DNA from: Dipteris shenzhenensis
Taxonomy: Eukaryota; Polypodiophyta; Polypodiopsida; Gleicheniales
Assembly: GCA_047967505.1 (NCBI GenBank)
Contig: CM106541.1
Strand: one strand, 5' to 3'
DNA: 64,000 bases
Under the pieces are notes generated by a model. The model was not told the origin of the DNA. It saw nothing but the letters and a program-made list of their open reading frames with translations, and ran no database searches. Below, piece by piece: positions 46,194-58,369 of this stretch. The translations under genes and the position numbers were made by a program. Positions within the stretch are counted from its first letter, which is position 1, and each line of letters begins with the position of its first letter.

Positions 46194-49100
46194 TTAGCTT
46201 GCTGTGACTGCTGGGGAACGGCCCAGGTTGCAGAGCCGTTTAGACCTCCGAACTGGTGTAAGCTTCCCAGGGCTCTGCAGACGCAAGGTCAATCAATTAT
46301 ATAGGTTAAACCCACAACCTGTGAATAAAAACTGCTCAGGGCAGCCATGAGCTCCCTAGCATGGATATGACCCATTCGGGAGATGCGAGCTAAAAGAGGC
46401 AAAAGGGGGAGACTGAACTTAACGCAGTGAATTTTGAATGCAGAGTCAAGTCGATTTTGGGCAAGACAAAGCATACATGGCATAAGAAGGGAAGGATCAA
46501 AACTGAGTGCAGATAGGCATCCACGGTGTATGATAAGTCAAATGAAAAGCCAAGCAAAAAGACAGAAAGCTTCAATGATCCGTAAGGCAAAGGCAAAACT
46601 CAAAGACCCACGAGAAAAAATCCAATTCCAGCATGCCAAAACAAATGCCGATCAATGACGTTACCTGAGAAACTCCACAAATCGCTGTGACATGCTAAGG
46701 CTGATCCTACTAATCAATGATGCTACCACAGAAACTCCACAATTGCCAAAGCTAATCCAAAGACAAATCTTCGATGCAGATATAGATATAAAGATCCGTA
46801 AGGCAAAGGCATAACTCTCAAAGACCTACCGATTCCAGATGAAAGGGCATGCCAAAACAAATCCGAATCAACGATGCAACCCCAGAAACTCCACAAATAA
46901 CTGTGACATGCCAAAGCTAATCTTAATCAATGATGCTATCCCAGAACACAAATAACTGTGACATGCCAAAGCTAATCTTAATCAATGATGCTATCCCAGA
47001 AACTCCACAAACAGCTGTGACATGCATGCCAAAACTAATGATGCTACCCCAGAAACTCCACAAACATCTGTGACAAATCCTAACCAATGATGCTACCCGA
47101 GAAACTCCACAAACAGCTGTGACATGCCAAAGTAATCCTAATCAATGATGCTTCCAAGCATGCATTTATGAGAAACAAGATTGAATAGCAAGCCAAAACG
47201 TATGCAGACAGTTAAACAGAACACACCTTCACAAACTCGATGTAGCTTCCAAAGGCTGAAGGGGACGAGGCGCACTCTGTGCAGACATGGCCAACGATTT
47301 TGGATGTGCTGTTTTTGCTGCTGGGAGTTGGAAACACAGTTGCTGCTCCTCTTCCTCCTCGTCTTCCTCCGAGCACAGCACTGTGGGCTTGGAAAGCAAA
47401 TCGAAGCATTATGCAGCAACACGCAAACATCACAAGAACGAGGGGACCTGTCCGACCACTGTGGAATTTCAGCAAGAATTTTGTACCGTAACCTCCGATC
47501 TCCTCGTTCGATGCAGTCCAATTCCTGTCCTCCATGCTTCCTGCAGAATAGCCCCTCTCCCTGATTCCTGCACTGTTTTCAGCCTTCTCCTGCTCATAAA
47601 CAACAAGTGCTTCATTGCCAGCTTCGGCAATACCTTCTTTCCTTGCTTCAGACTCGCTATCCCCCGATGCAGTCAAAAGATTTACATTCGGAGATCCACC
47701 GGTCCAATCCTCCAAGACTTCCCTCTCTTCATCAACTTCATTTGTCATCTTCGAGCACTCTGTAACCGTTTCGGCGTCTCCTTCATCAATTTCCACCGTG
47801 TCAGAAACTTTGGCCTGAGTCTCCAATTCTCCACTCTCTGTATGCAGACTAAGCCCTTGATCCTCATAGAAAACGCCTGTTCTTTGCTCCGAGCTCGCAG
47901 TCAAGGCCAGATTTGAAAGTTGTGTACCGCGCTTGGCTCCCCTGGCAGAGACTGGCCAAGGGCTTATCTCGTGACTCTCGCAAGGAAGATCACATGGGAA
48001 AGCTTCGATCCTACTAGACTGCATTGTCTCTGCTGGCTTTGGAGCATCGACAGGTGAGCCGATTGCAAAAGGGTGTTCTCTAGCACCTGGAACGAAGTAG
48101 GTCTGATTAGAGGCGTTCATATCCAAATCAAATTGAGGTTCGCAACCCCAAATGTCTTCGAGAATTGGTGGGAAATTTCCCGTCTCTTCGTCTGCAAAAA
48201 GTTGTGCGCAGACAGACTTGCACCAATCTATAACTTGCTTCCCGACTCTCTGCAAGACGATAGGGACTCTGTCAACAGCTGCAACGGCAGAATCCATCGA
48301 TTTCTTGTAAGCTGCGAGCGATATGTTCCACAACTCATCGCTACTGGCGCGGTTTTCTTGCCATGGACAAGGGAGCCAAGCCATGTCAGGCCAGATTGCT
48401 TCCAGCCCCTTCAGAAATTCTATGGCAGGCTCGCTGATATTGGGACGATTCTCGTACAAAGACGGCAAGAACTCGGGTCTGGTTGCGGATATGCAGGCTG
48501 TCATCACAAGCATGCCAGCCATAGCAATAACGATGCGTTTTCCCAGCGAGATTGCAGCGAATTCGCTCACCTTCTGCTTGCGTTCCCTTCCGGTCTCTTC
48601 TGCTTGCGGGCTTTGATCTTTCTTGGGGGAGATTGCAATTTTCTGACTATCAATGCGCTGAAGCGACGATGTAGGAGAACTCTTGTCCTCTGTCTGCTGT
48701 GGCGGGTGGTTATTGTTAGCCACCGGGTTCTGCTGCTCAAGTTCTTGCTGCGACGGGCTGCCAGCCTTGTGTCGGCAATTGCGGCAATGCTCGCATGGCG
48801 TAGACATAGCATCGTCAGCTCCAAAGGTTTGCGCCATCCTGCGAGCTTCTCCCCCAAAGCGGATGAATCGAGGGCGAATTGAGAATGGCGAATGCACAGG
48901 ATGGTATGGGACTCCATCTTCTGCATCATCATCATCTGCCTCTTTTGTCTCGTCGATCGAAGCTTCTCTCAAGCGCCTCCAAAGCCACCTGCGCATCTCA
49001 GCAGAGGAGTCCCTTGACAGTACTTCATTCTCAAGCAGCTTATTCTGGATTACCTCCTGAAGCGTCAGCTCGCTTCTGTCACTTTGGGATCTTCTTCCAT

Positions 49101-49266
49101 CTGGCGATAATACATCACTGGAGTCGCCCGAGCTCGAAATTGCCACAGAAACGTCCCGACCGCTGCGCACAGGATACGGAGAAGTCGGCCCATTCTGTGA
49201 ACATCGGCTGGATTCGAAAAAGTCCCTGGCCATGTTCGGCAGATCCATTTCTTCTGGAAACGACAT
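46194..49266 (-). CDS. two-exon plant membrane-protein gene, uncharacterised (exons 49266-47227 and 46274-46194)
   Basis: Exon 1 is a 680-codon ORF starting at the ATG at 49,266; a longer reading from GTG at 49,314 is not preferred. Features: Ser-rich N-terminus; LTLQEVIQNKLLENEVLSRD followed by RRWLWRRL; acidic tract ADDDDAED; CEHCRNC at residues 158-164; a hydrophobic segment at about 245-260; acidic Ser-rich middle; a second hydrophobic segment at about 607-625 (GPLVLVMFACCCIMLRFAF). The ORF reads into GAAG/GTGTGT, a good donor in phase 0. A phase-0 acceptor, CTGCAG/AGC, lies at 46,275/46,274 and opens a 26-codon exon with KLTPVRRSKRLCNLGRSP and a stop at 46,194-46,196. From memory, some uncharacterised plant membrane proteins end in a similar TPVRRS-R motif, which supports the splice. 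The total would be 706 residues. Function unknown. Extra exons in the 952-bp intron cannot be excluded. Confidence 0.75.
46578..47160. repeat. ~57-bp minisatellite inside the intron
   Basis: Units of the form GAAACTCCACAAACAGCTGTGACATGCCAAAG plus CTAATCCTAATCAATGATGCTACCCCA recur at least eight times between about 46,660 and 47,155, with deletions and small insertions. A larger block starting AGATCCGTAAGGCAAAGGCA occurs twice (about 46,578 and 46,794), showing a higher-order duplication. It lies within the predicted intron of the minus-strand gene. Confidence 0.85.
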
Positions 49267-49825
49267 AGGAGCAGGGTCAGTTGAAAACACTGCCGGGATC
49301 TTCCACGAAAACACCGAAGAGATTCAGCTCAAAGCAAGCATATATACAATGAAAAACACAGAGGTGAGGGGAAACCTGTCCAGGAAACGGTAGAGCGGTG
49401 CATGTTCTGGGTGTGATCAGCGTCGTCTCAGAATTCGGAAACGATGGCAGAGATCAAACTCTAACGATGATTTGAGAGCTGGCTATGGATCAATTGATCA
49501 ATCTCTTAATCTCTTTGGAGCTTGCGATCAATCTCTGATTCGATCGATTTGTCTCACAAGAAACTCCTGATCGAATTCAAATCGTCGAATTCTCTCTCAG
49601 AAGAAACTCATCATCAAACTTTGCAAGCAAATTTTCATATTCACGATTCCCAACGGCCCCTTTTACTATTTCAATTTCACCGCTTAATCGGTTGCTCGTG
49701 CACTTCCAAAATTCGACCCCCACGTTGTTGTCCTAGTGGGGAATGGGCCCCACCAGGGGAGGGATTCCCCACTGCCCGCAACCCGGAGAGTAGCCGATAG
49801 GCCCTTTCCAACCCGGAATCCCTCT

Positions 49826-49852
49826 CCCTCGTGTCGAGCGCCGACACGAGGG
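49826..49852. repeat. perfect 11-bp hairpin
   Basis: CCCTCGTGTCG (49,826-49,836) faces CGACACGAGGG (49,842-49,852) across a 5-nt loop AGCGC. It lies in a GC-rich patch between the host gene's 5' flank and the gypsy relic. Confidence 0.85.
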
Positions 49853-50181
49853 TTTCCTCACATAGCACGTGGCGGATTTGTAACCATGGTTGAGTACATA
49901 TTGATAGTTGTGGGGGGTAGATTCGCCTCTGATCATCTGGCCCAATCGGATGGCTCGCATCTGATCTGAGCCGACCATGTCATAGGTAGAGCCTTTACAG
50001 ATGCATTGCCTGCCCAAACATGGCATTACAAATTAGCCATAGAGCGTGAGAACACCCCAGTCGAAAGCACTACCCCTGCAGACAAGTAGACAACGACTCA
50101 AGCCCCACCCAATGGGAAAAGGGAAAACCAATGACGGGCACTAAGGACTTAGACTACCCACCACATTGTTCTCCTTGTGTC

Positions 50182-53100
50182 CTACTTGGCTACCATGTCA
50201 TGCCCAAAATCTCCCCATCCATGGGCAACAAAATTTGGTTGCCCATGGATGGGCACCCATTCCTCCAACCAATGGCTTGCTTCTCGCCAAATGAATCCAA
50301 TAAATGGGTTGTTCAGGAATTCATCCAAGATTTCTAGGAGAAAGTGTTGGAATGCTGCGGGTGCATTCTCGAGGCCAAACATCATAATACTAGATGTGAA
50401 GACACCCCATTCAATAATGAACACCTTTTTTTCTTGGTCTTCCTCTACCATGTGAACCTAGTTTTAGCCACTAAACCCACCCGGATAGGAATACATCTTG
50501 TCCAACGATGGCATCTAGCATGGAATCCATAAACGGTTATGGAAATCGATCTGTGTGACAGTTGCAACATTCAGCCAGATGATAATCAATGCACACCTAC
50601 AATTTGTTGTCCTTCTTTGGGATGATAACAATGGAGGAAATCCAAGTAGCTAAGTCAATCGGGTAAATGGAGCCCACATGTAGCAACTTGTGGATCTCCT
50701 CCTCCATCTTGGCATAGTTGGGGTTCATCTGGTAATGCCCTTGAATTGGTTTTGCATCCTCTTTAAAGACAGTGTGTTATTGATAAAATTACAGGTTGAT
50801 CCCCTTCACGTCGGTGTAGCTCCATACAAAAAACATCAATAAAAGAGCTTAGAAGATTCTTTAGCTTGGTTTGAAATAGTTGAGGTAAATGAGGAGCTAA
50901 CGCTGACAACCTTCGCAGTTCCAAGGTTCATGTCCGTTAGGTTACCTTCTTTGACACGCTTGGAATGATGGAGCTTGCACACAAAAGACTCTTTTGCCTG
51001 AATAAGCTCGATAATGTTGGGATGGTCATCTATGTTGACATCATAATGCACATTGGAATTGGCTTTGTCACCTGTATCATCTCTTGGAGGTGGCATTTCC
51101 TGGGGGAACTGGTACTTGTCCAAGATGGACACCAATCCACATAAAAAATTGTGACAAGAGTTGGGGTGTTTCTTAGGTACTCCTCCTCGTCATCATCCAT
51201 ATCGATCATGTTGACTGATTCTACCACATGTGGTCAGAGGTGCACATGAACCAGTCGCTTCACCACGCTCGACCACTTAACTTTTTCGTCCCTTTCCAGA
51301 TGGTGATCCAGTCGGAATGCCAGTATTGCTTCGCATAGCCCAAGCCTTCTCAAGATCGTGGGGTAGGCTCCACTAATATCCTCCATTTGGAGCACAACTA
51401 TTGTTATCATGAATGTGAGGTCTGCAACTATAATGGATATGCCACAAAGTTGTAGACCCACAAGTTGTTATTACTTGGCCCTACAAGTCGTTATTATTGC
51501 TATGTTTCATAATATATTGATCCTTCAGGTTTGTCTGGGTGTAGTGGGTGGCAAAAACATGTAGGCTAACACCCATATCTAGGGCATCATCCTTTGGGAT
51601 TGGTGTACTTAGCTCTCGTGGAGCGAGAAATTTGGTCATTGGCAGAAGGAAGGCACAAGATTCAATAGTTTCTCAACCGACATGTTGATGTTAATGTCCT
51701 TCAATGTACCCCAAATATCTGCACCGGTGTCATGTCGACACTAGGATTTACTACCCTAGGCTGTGGCTCACTCAACCCACCCAGGGGGAGTACCTGTTGA
51801 TCATCAAGCAAATTGAAATTTCATCATTCATCATGAGAACTAGAAGTGGCCTAATGGGGGGCTAGAGTTCTTCGACCAATTAGGATATCATCGTGAAAAC
51901 TTCTTCTTGAACCTACCAGGCATATGGCGGTTTTATTTATAGACGGAATGCCCTTTTGGCAATGCAGGCCCGATAGAATGTTCATTGCTCTTGTCACAAC
52001 ATTGACAACAACAACATCATCGGTACTAGTTTGGATCAAGAAGAGCCTCAATGTGCACGGCATTAATCTGAGGCACAATAGGAGGGGTTGCCATCACTAT
52101 TTGCATGTGTATTTGCTCCTTCTCGATCTAGTGCCATTTAAGCCTTTTGCATTTGGTCTTGCAATGATCAAGCATACTACTGTAGTAGCCTGGAGGGGAG
52201 GTATGACATTTAAAGTCTGTTGTTGCTAAGGACAATAAGGATGACCATCCACCACGGGAGCTAGGGCAAGGGTCACAATCGAAGCCAAAGCAATAGCTGG
52301 GGTTTGAATGGGGGCAGTTGTTGCCTTGCATGAATTTTAGTGGCACACATCGGTTGTGTAAGCAATAGTTTATCAAATTGTGCACCAAGGCTGCATTCGT
52401 AGGGCATTATTTTGGGCCATGCCTATTGTTCCAGCATTTGGCACACCACACACTTGGCAAAATTGCCATGCCATCTTCAAAGAAATGTGCATTAACCACC
52501 ATCTTCTTCTTTCCATGGCACCACTTGACGTTGTCTTCCAAATTACTGGTCTTAGATTCAGAAGCAAAAGATAGAGGAATGTTTGTTGGATTTCTTAGTG
52601 CTAGAACATGGCGCCTAGTGGGATTAACATTTGGTCTACTCGACAGGCGCTGTCGAGAATGTTTTCAACTATCAGCTGCGCAATATCTATGGAAGCCACA
52701 ACTTGTCTTAGTTTCTTGTTAAGACCATGAACAAAGTAAGAGTTTAGGACTTATACTATTGGGCGATTGGCTTGTGGTAGCCACGGTTCTAAAGCAAGCA
52801 GTTTTTGGCAACTTACTCATTCAAACATTAGTTGTGCAATATCTACGGAAGCCACAACTTAGTTTAGTTTCTTGTTAAGACCATCAATGAAGTAAGAATT
52901 TAGGACTCCCGATAGTAGCCAATTTTAGAGTGAGTGGGACTTTGGCCACGTCTTCATCCAATGACATATCCTTCTGATCCATGTGACCTAGCTTGCAGAG
53001 GATGTGGACCATGATCTTTTCATTGTGATACTGATTCAAAAAGGCCTCTTGGAGGAACGAAAACATTAAGGAAGTAGCCTAAGCCATGCTGGGCAACCCA

Positions 53101-53480
53101 AAAAGCCACTTTGCTATTGAGCATTGGCAAGAATGTTGCAATCTTTAGCGCTTTGTTTCATTGCGCTACTGTGATAGTGCTTGTCAAGCACTTTCAAACA
53201 TCATAATATGGGCATCGGCATTGTTAGAATCATGGCTCGAGAATGTAGGATACTGAACCATCATGGGAGTGCGGGGACGTGCCGGAGCACAAGGCATAAA
53301 ATGCTGAAATACTATTGGGGGAGCATATGATGGTGGGTATGGGGATCCAATCCACGCCTCCTTCTAGAAAATGCAAGAAAGCATTATGTGAGCCTTCATA
53401 AGGCTCTCGTTAGAGAGGTCGTTGTAGTTGATTGAATTGACGGCATGCTTTCTCGCACTGCAAACATCATGAGCTCTTAG
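50182..53480 (-). pseudogene. Ty3/gypsy gag-protease-RT relic
   Basis: On the minus strand gag pieces (FLNQYHNEKIMVHILCKLGHM, DMSLDEDVAKV at 53,066-52,884; a Cys-rich knuckle-like region near 52,440) are followed by a protease C-terminal scrap (GAYPTILRRLGLCEA near 51,370). A good RT N-terminus follows (50,770-50,182): EDAKPIQGHYQMNPNYAKMEEE, IVIIPKKDNKL, then CIDY, then MYSYPGGFSG, then MVEEDQEKKVFIIEWGVF and MMFGLENAPAAFQHF. The catalytic Asp of RT motif A in the D-GFSGYN-type motif is Gly here. RT ends near 50,180 before the YVDD/FLDD box, and no integrase follows. Many stops and frameshifts show it is inactive. Confidence 0.8.
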
Positions 53481-55490
53481 CAGATCACTGTTGCCAAAGT
53501 ATTAACATGATAAATTCTAGGATAACAAAATGTATCGAGATGAGTGTTTGCACACACATAGTCCTGAATCGAAAATGCAACAACAAGCCGAGATGAAACG
53601 TAACAGCGTGTTGGGTTAGAATACTCATACAACGAGTGACAAAAATCAAAGACAAAGTGAAACGGATAAACAAAATTGAATAGAAATAAATTCTAAACCA
53701 AGAATGAACTATAAGAGTTTGATAAAGGAATACTACGCCCAATGTTCCCGTGGATATACTTCTCCTCTTCCCACCAACAGTCATTTAGGACGTGGGATGC
53801 CGTTGCATGTTTAATCAAGGAGATGTTCAAAACATTTGACACACAGCTGCCCTAGGCGTAACTGTCTCCAATCGCCTAAATGAGCTATTGGCGGGGCCAT
53901 AAAGGCCTTGACAGATGAGGCTCTGACTAGGAGTCCCCTAGGATTCAGATGACTTTGGCTAAGGTTGGAGTTCCCAGTGTTACCAAGTCGCGGGTCGCGG
54001 ATAGGTAACACACATTTTCTTGAGTAAGAAAATGGGCTATGAGTTTCTTTCTTATGAGTTCTTATGCAAAAAAATGTGAACGAGGTCCTTTCTCTAAATG
54101 CTTGAGGGGCACCCACTTTCAAGTCCATCACATCATAAAGTGGTGGGATCTCACTTTAAAAATAGGTGCTTAGTTGCTCTCTTTCTCACCTTGTCAATGA
54201 TAAAGCATTGAATTTTGGGGCATTTGCTCTCATTCTTTCTTGCCTTGTTAAATTTGGGATGCTGATTTATTGAACAACTACACATTGGAATGCAACTCCT
54301 CATTTTTAGGTTGCTATAAGCATTTTCATCCTTGACATGGCCAAGAGCATGTGAGAATGCTCTCTTGCAAGTGTCACTTATCTCCTAAGCTTGGTGTTGC
54401 ACAGGCAGCTTTGGAGACCCCCGTGAGATGGCTTGAACATAGAGTAGATGGTGATACAATGAGAAGCAACATTGAGCTCTATAGAACATCATGTCACATT
54501 TCCTAAGGTCTAGTGGTTGCTTGGAAGACATACATATGATGGAAGGGAAGAATCAAGTTGAGAGGAAATGAGAAGTTAATAGGGAGATCCCTTGTGCTCA
54601 ACTTTCTTTTAAAAAGGAAAATGTCCTTTGTCCATTTACAAAGCACCAAGAACATGAGGCTCAAGATTTCAATTTTGCTTGGCCAAATCCCTAAGTCTCC
54701 ATTCAGCCACATCATTGATCAATATTCAAGATACAAGCAAGCATCAAAACTACATCCCTTTCTTGGGGAAAAAATGTAGAACTAGAAGTTTAAATGCAAA
54801 AGGCAAGATGATTCTGAGTAAAGTATAGGGAGTATAAGAATGTTCCTTTTAATGTCCACTGCTAGACTAGGCAACGATGTGAAGCCTCTAGTTTAACTTA
54901 GTATATCCTTCCAAAATACCTTTCACATAATTATTTCTTCTTGGAATGCCTTTAGAAGTGTATTCCAAGCACTATGAGCCACTAGGCAAGCCTAAAATAT
55001 TCTTTATTGCTCTCTTGCATAAGCAAGATGGTAGGTCTATTTGCATTAGTTGAACTTAAGAAAGCTCAAGTCAGTATCTCCATTACGTAAAATTGAATTT
55101 GGGGGATTCCAAATCTGCCATAATTTATAATCACCTTTGTCAAATTGTAGGGGAGTCACAATTGCTCCAAGTTTTGGTACACCATTCTGGTCACATGTTA
55201 CTAATGATAATTTAATGATGAAGACAACTTGTAGATTAAATTTATAAAAGTATTTTCTAGCTTTATCTGAAACCCCAAGCTTTTTATAAGCCCTTGGATC
55301 ACACCCTCCTTACATCTTCGTAGGGGTGGACCCACCTTTGATCTCTCAACAAGATCCTTAGAGATTCATTGATCAAGTTATCTCCTATCAACCTATGTGA
55401 AACTTGTAATTTTTTTTTGTAGTGGAGTAATCCATATTAAGATTGTGGTATAAGTCCACCCTTTGTGGTGAGTACAAATGTAAGAGTCCC
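53481..55490. other. no recognisable gene
   Basis: Short ORFs on both strands, none with an identifiable domain. Sequence at 53,800-54,130 may be retroelement-derived but I cannot place it. Confidence 0.35.
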
Positions 55491-55961
55491 CTAGGGGACA
55501 GGTGCCAAAATGGCCTCAATAAAGTGGTTATCCTCAGAGGAGACAGGGAGAGAATTTATTACCTTTTGTGCTATATCAAGTAGTTCTAGAGAATCTATTA
55601 GCCATGTCATTACAAGTAGACCACGTATCAAATAAGAATTGGTAGAGATGCTAGGATTCATCAAGTAATACCCTACTTCACCCCAATTTTTCCAATGATT
55701 TGGTGAACAATAGATGTCTGTGTAGCATCTCCCAAACAAACAACAATTACAAACAATGAATGGAATAAGATCCCAAATTTCATAGACCAATTGGGCCCTC
55801 ATGTCACTGTTTGTCACTTCAATAATGTCATCGAATACCATCAATGGGATGATAGCCAAAAAGCTTACAAATTGCAGATACGGTTGGAGGGCATAGATAC
55901 CACTTAACACTCTTTGCAACTTGATATGTTCAAATAGAATTGGCATGTTATCCATGACCAA
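55491..55961 (-). CDS. unidentified 156-residue ORF in a copia relic
   Basis: An uninterrupted minus-strand ORF, hydrophobic and rich in Ile/Leu/Tyr/Trp (LQPYLQFVSFLAIIPLMVF, SPNHWKNWGEVGYY). No domain is recognised. It lies downstream of the degenerate copia gag-protease on the same strand but does not match integrase, RT or RNase H motifs. It may be a chance ORF in decayed sequence; coding status is doubtful. Confidence 0.15.
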   Translation of the reverse strand: MVMDNMPILFEHIKLQRVLSGIYALQPYLQFVSFLAIIPLMVFDDIIEVTNSDMRAQLVYEIWDLIPFIVCNCCLFGRCYTDIYCSPNHWKNWGEVGYYLMNPSISTNSYLIRGLLVMTWLIDSLELLDIAQKVINSLPVSSEDNHFIEAILAPVP

Positions 55962-56599
55962 TAAGTTCGACCTTTCATTATCATTGGATTACCCACCCCA
56001 TGGTTTTTCTTGGCATAGATAACAACTAGCTCATCCTCAGTCCATTGCATCTATAAGCTTGTCTTAGTTACCTCTCCATGTTCAAAATGCACAACTTATC
56101 AACCCCTTGCCATAGGCATCCCTACCAAACTGTGAGATCCATATATCTAACAACTATTACACAAATATCCTAATATCATCGCAGATCCAAATAAGCCTTC
56201 TCAAATAGTAGCTCCAATCATCCATTCAATTTGAACCACTGTAGTCATCCCATTAAGAAATTTTCAATGACAATCACCTAAGGAAGCACAAGTCATCTTG
56301 AAATTCATCAAAGGACTCTAGATATAAGTCATTCTATCATTCAAGAGTTCATGGGCATTGAAACACCACTTGGCCAAGAAAACATTTAGGTATCTAAGGA
56401 GTGCATTGATTCTAGGCCACCTCAATGCCAGCATGGAAAATGACATTTACAAATTACTGTGAATCAAATGCCTTTTGGATCAACTAGTGGCCAAAAATTT
56501 TCATTCACTTAACCTCATAGCAACATATTGGCAGATTCCATTCAACCCTTTAGACAATCATAAGTCTTCCTTATCAATAATTGGGGGGTTATATGAATT

Positions 56600-57620
56600 C
56601 ATTGACAATTTTCCCATGGCTACTTTACCCTTTCCTTGAACAGAATTCAGTGAGTTATTAGCCACATGTATAATACACTCTTGAACCTTTCAAAGGTTTC
56701 ATTTGTGTGAACCATTCTTTCTTGCCTAGCATATGAGATGCTACTCCACTATCAACATACCATGGGTTCTAACTAGTTTCTCCTATATTGTCGACATGGT
56801 AATTGCATTTACCTTTTGACTTGTAAAGGGATATGATTTTTATTCTTCCAAAGTTTCAAATGACAATATACATGCTTTCCCTATTAGCTTTAACCATGAC
56901 CTTGCTCTTGTTGATTGGCATAATGACCATGATTTTGTTTTTCACCATGATAATTTCAAATTCCTCTGAAATTTCCTCTACTGTTGTTGAATCATCCACC
57001 TTGATCATAGTGTTTCTTTGTACAATCTCTTTCAAATGCCCAAATTTTTGACAATAGTTACATTATATGCATGATGCATTTGTTGAATTTCCTCTAGCTT
57101 GAAAATTTACTGAATTATTACTTCTATTTTGAGAGTTACCTCTTGAATCGTCATGCTAATGATCGATATGTTGTCTATTCTGTTATCAATGTTGAAAATT
57201 TACTCTATTTGAATTATTACTTCTATTTTTGAGAGTTACCTCTTGAATCCTCATGTTGATGATTGATTTGTTGTCTATTTTGTTATCGATGTTGAGGCTG
57301 ATATCCACCACTTGTAATTCTTGATTTGCCTCTTCCTCTACCTTTTTGGCAGGCTAAAAAAGCTTGTTCACTTGATTGCCCTTTCCTAGCTTAGCTACAT
57401 GTGTACTTAATTCTTCAATCAACAAGATTACTATAGTTCTTCTAGTGTTGGCACTTGGTATCGAATAGCTATGCTGTGAACCAAGCTTTTGCTCTATCAA
57501 ATATAGCGTCCTTGAAATAGATGTAGTTAAAACTCATAAGCTTGTCAAGGAATGACTTATAGGATGAAATATTCTCAAATCCTAGCCCTACGTTACATGG
57601 TTACCAAATAAAGAACAACG
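56600..57620 (-). pseudogene. copia relic related to element 1 (gag knuckle, protease)
   Basis: The minus strand shows LGFENISSYKSF and ELSTHVAKLGKGNQVN, then CNYCQKFGH at about 57,035-57,062. A frameshift then gives ERDCTKKHYDQGG. Near 56,728-56,766 it reads PWYVDSGVASHM, a copia protease site with DSG intact, followed by KKEW. Knuckle and protease motifs closely resemble those of element 1, so this is the same or a sister family at greater age. Stops are frequent. Integrase and RT were not found downstream. Confidence 0.65.
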
Positions 57621-57744
57621 TGATGCACACAAATTCACAAATGCAAATTGTACAAAAAATGCTTCTTGATTACGCATAGCTATCAAGGAGCTTCAATCCT
57701 ATTTGACCATTGTCAAACTATTATAACACATTAGTTGTTGTGAC

Positions 57745-57964
57745 ATGTGAGCACTCTGGATTATTAAACATCACCAACACCTTCTAGGATATGGTGAACT
57801 TCATCTTCCATGATCTCTTAAAAAAGAAAGTACTCGTAGTGTACATAGATGACATTTTGATACACACTAATACTTGGGAGGAGCGGTTGCAACCTGTAGA
57901 AGCCATGCTCAACTATCTTCAAGCATATAGACTTGAAGTTGTACAATGCTCGTACTATGCATAA
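57745..57964 (+). pseudogene. Ty3/gypsy RT fragment
   Basis: The + frame reads F-stop-DMVNFIFHDLL, then VVYIDDILIHTNTWEERL and MLNYLQAYRLEV, ending in a stop at 57,962-57,964. This is the RT segment around the catalytic YIDD box, with both Asp retained, plus the following helix. Nothing else of the element is recognisable. The strand is opposite to the copia relic just upstream. Confidence 0.8.
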
Positions 57965-58369
57965 ATGACATTTAATTATATATAAGCTTCGAGAAGAAGC
58001 ACTTAGATTGTTGTCCAAACAAACTATGCACATATGCAATCACAATTTAGACCTAACTCGCACGCTCATAAACTTAGCCTTCTGCCCACCCTTTAGAATA
58101 ATGATCTACACTTGAAATCCATCATACTTTCTCTTTGCTAGGCAATAAATCAATCTAACAACTATAATTTCATTCTTAGGCATAATCTATTATACTACTA
58201 TTTCCACAACCTTCACCCAACGATATGTGTCTTTGAACCTTTATTCACTCATTATGTAGATTATTATCATGCTCATCCTTGGATCAAGCCCCTAGGTTTG
58301 CATCAAGTGCTTTCTTTCCTTAGACAAAATGTGTACTAGCCAACATGCATCATACAGTGTCTAATCGGA

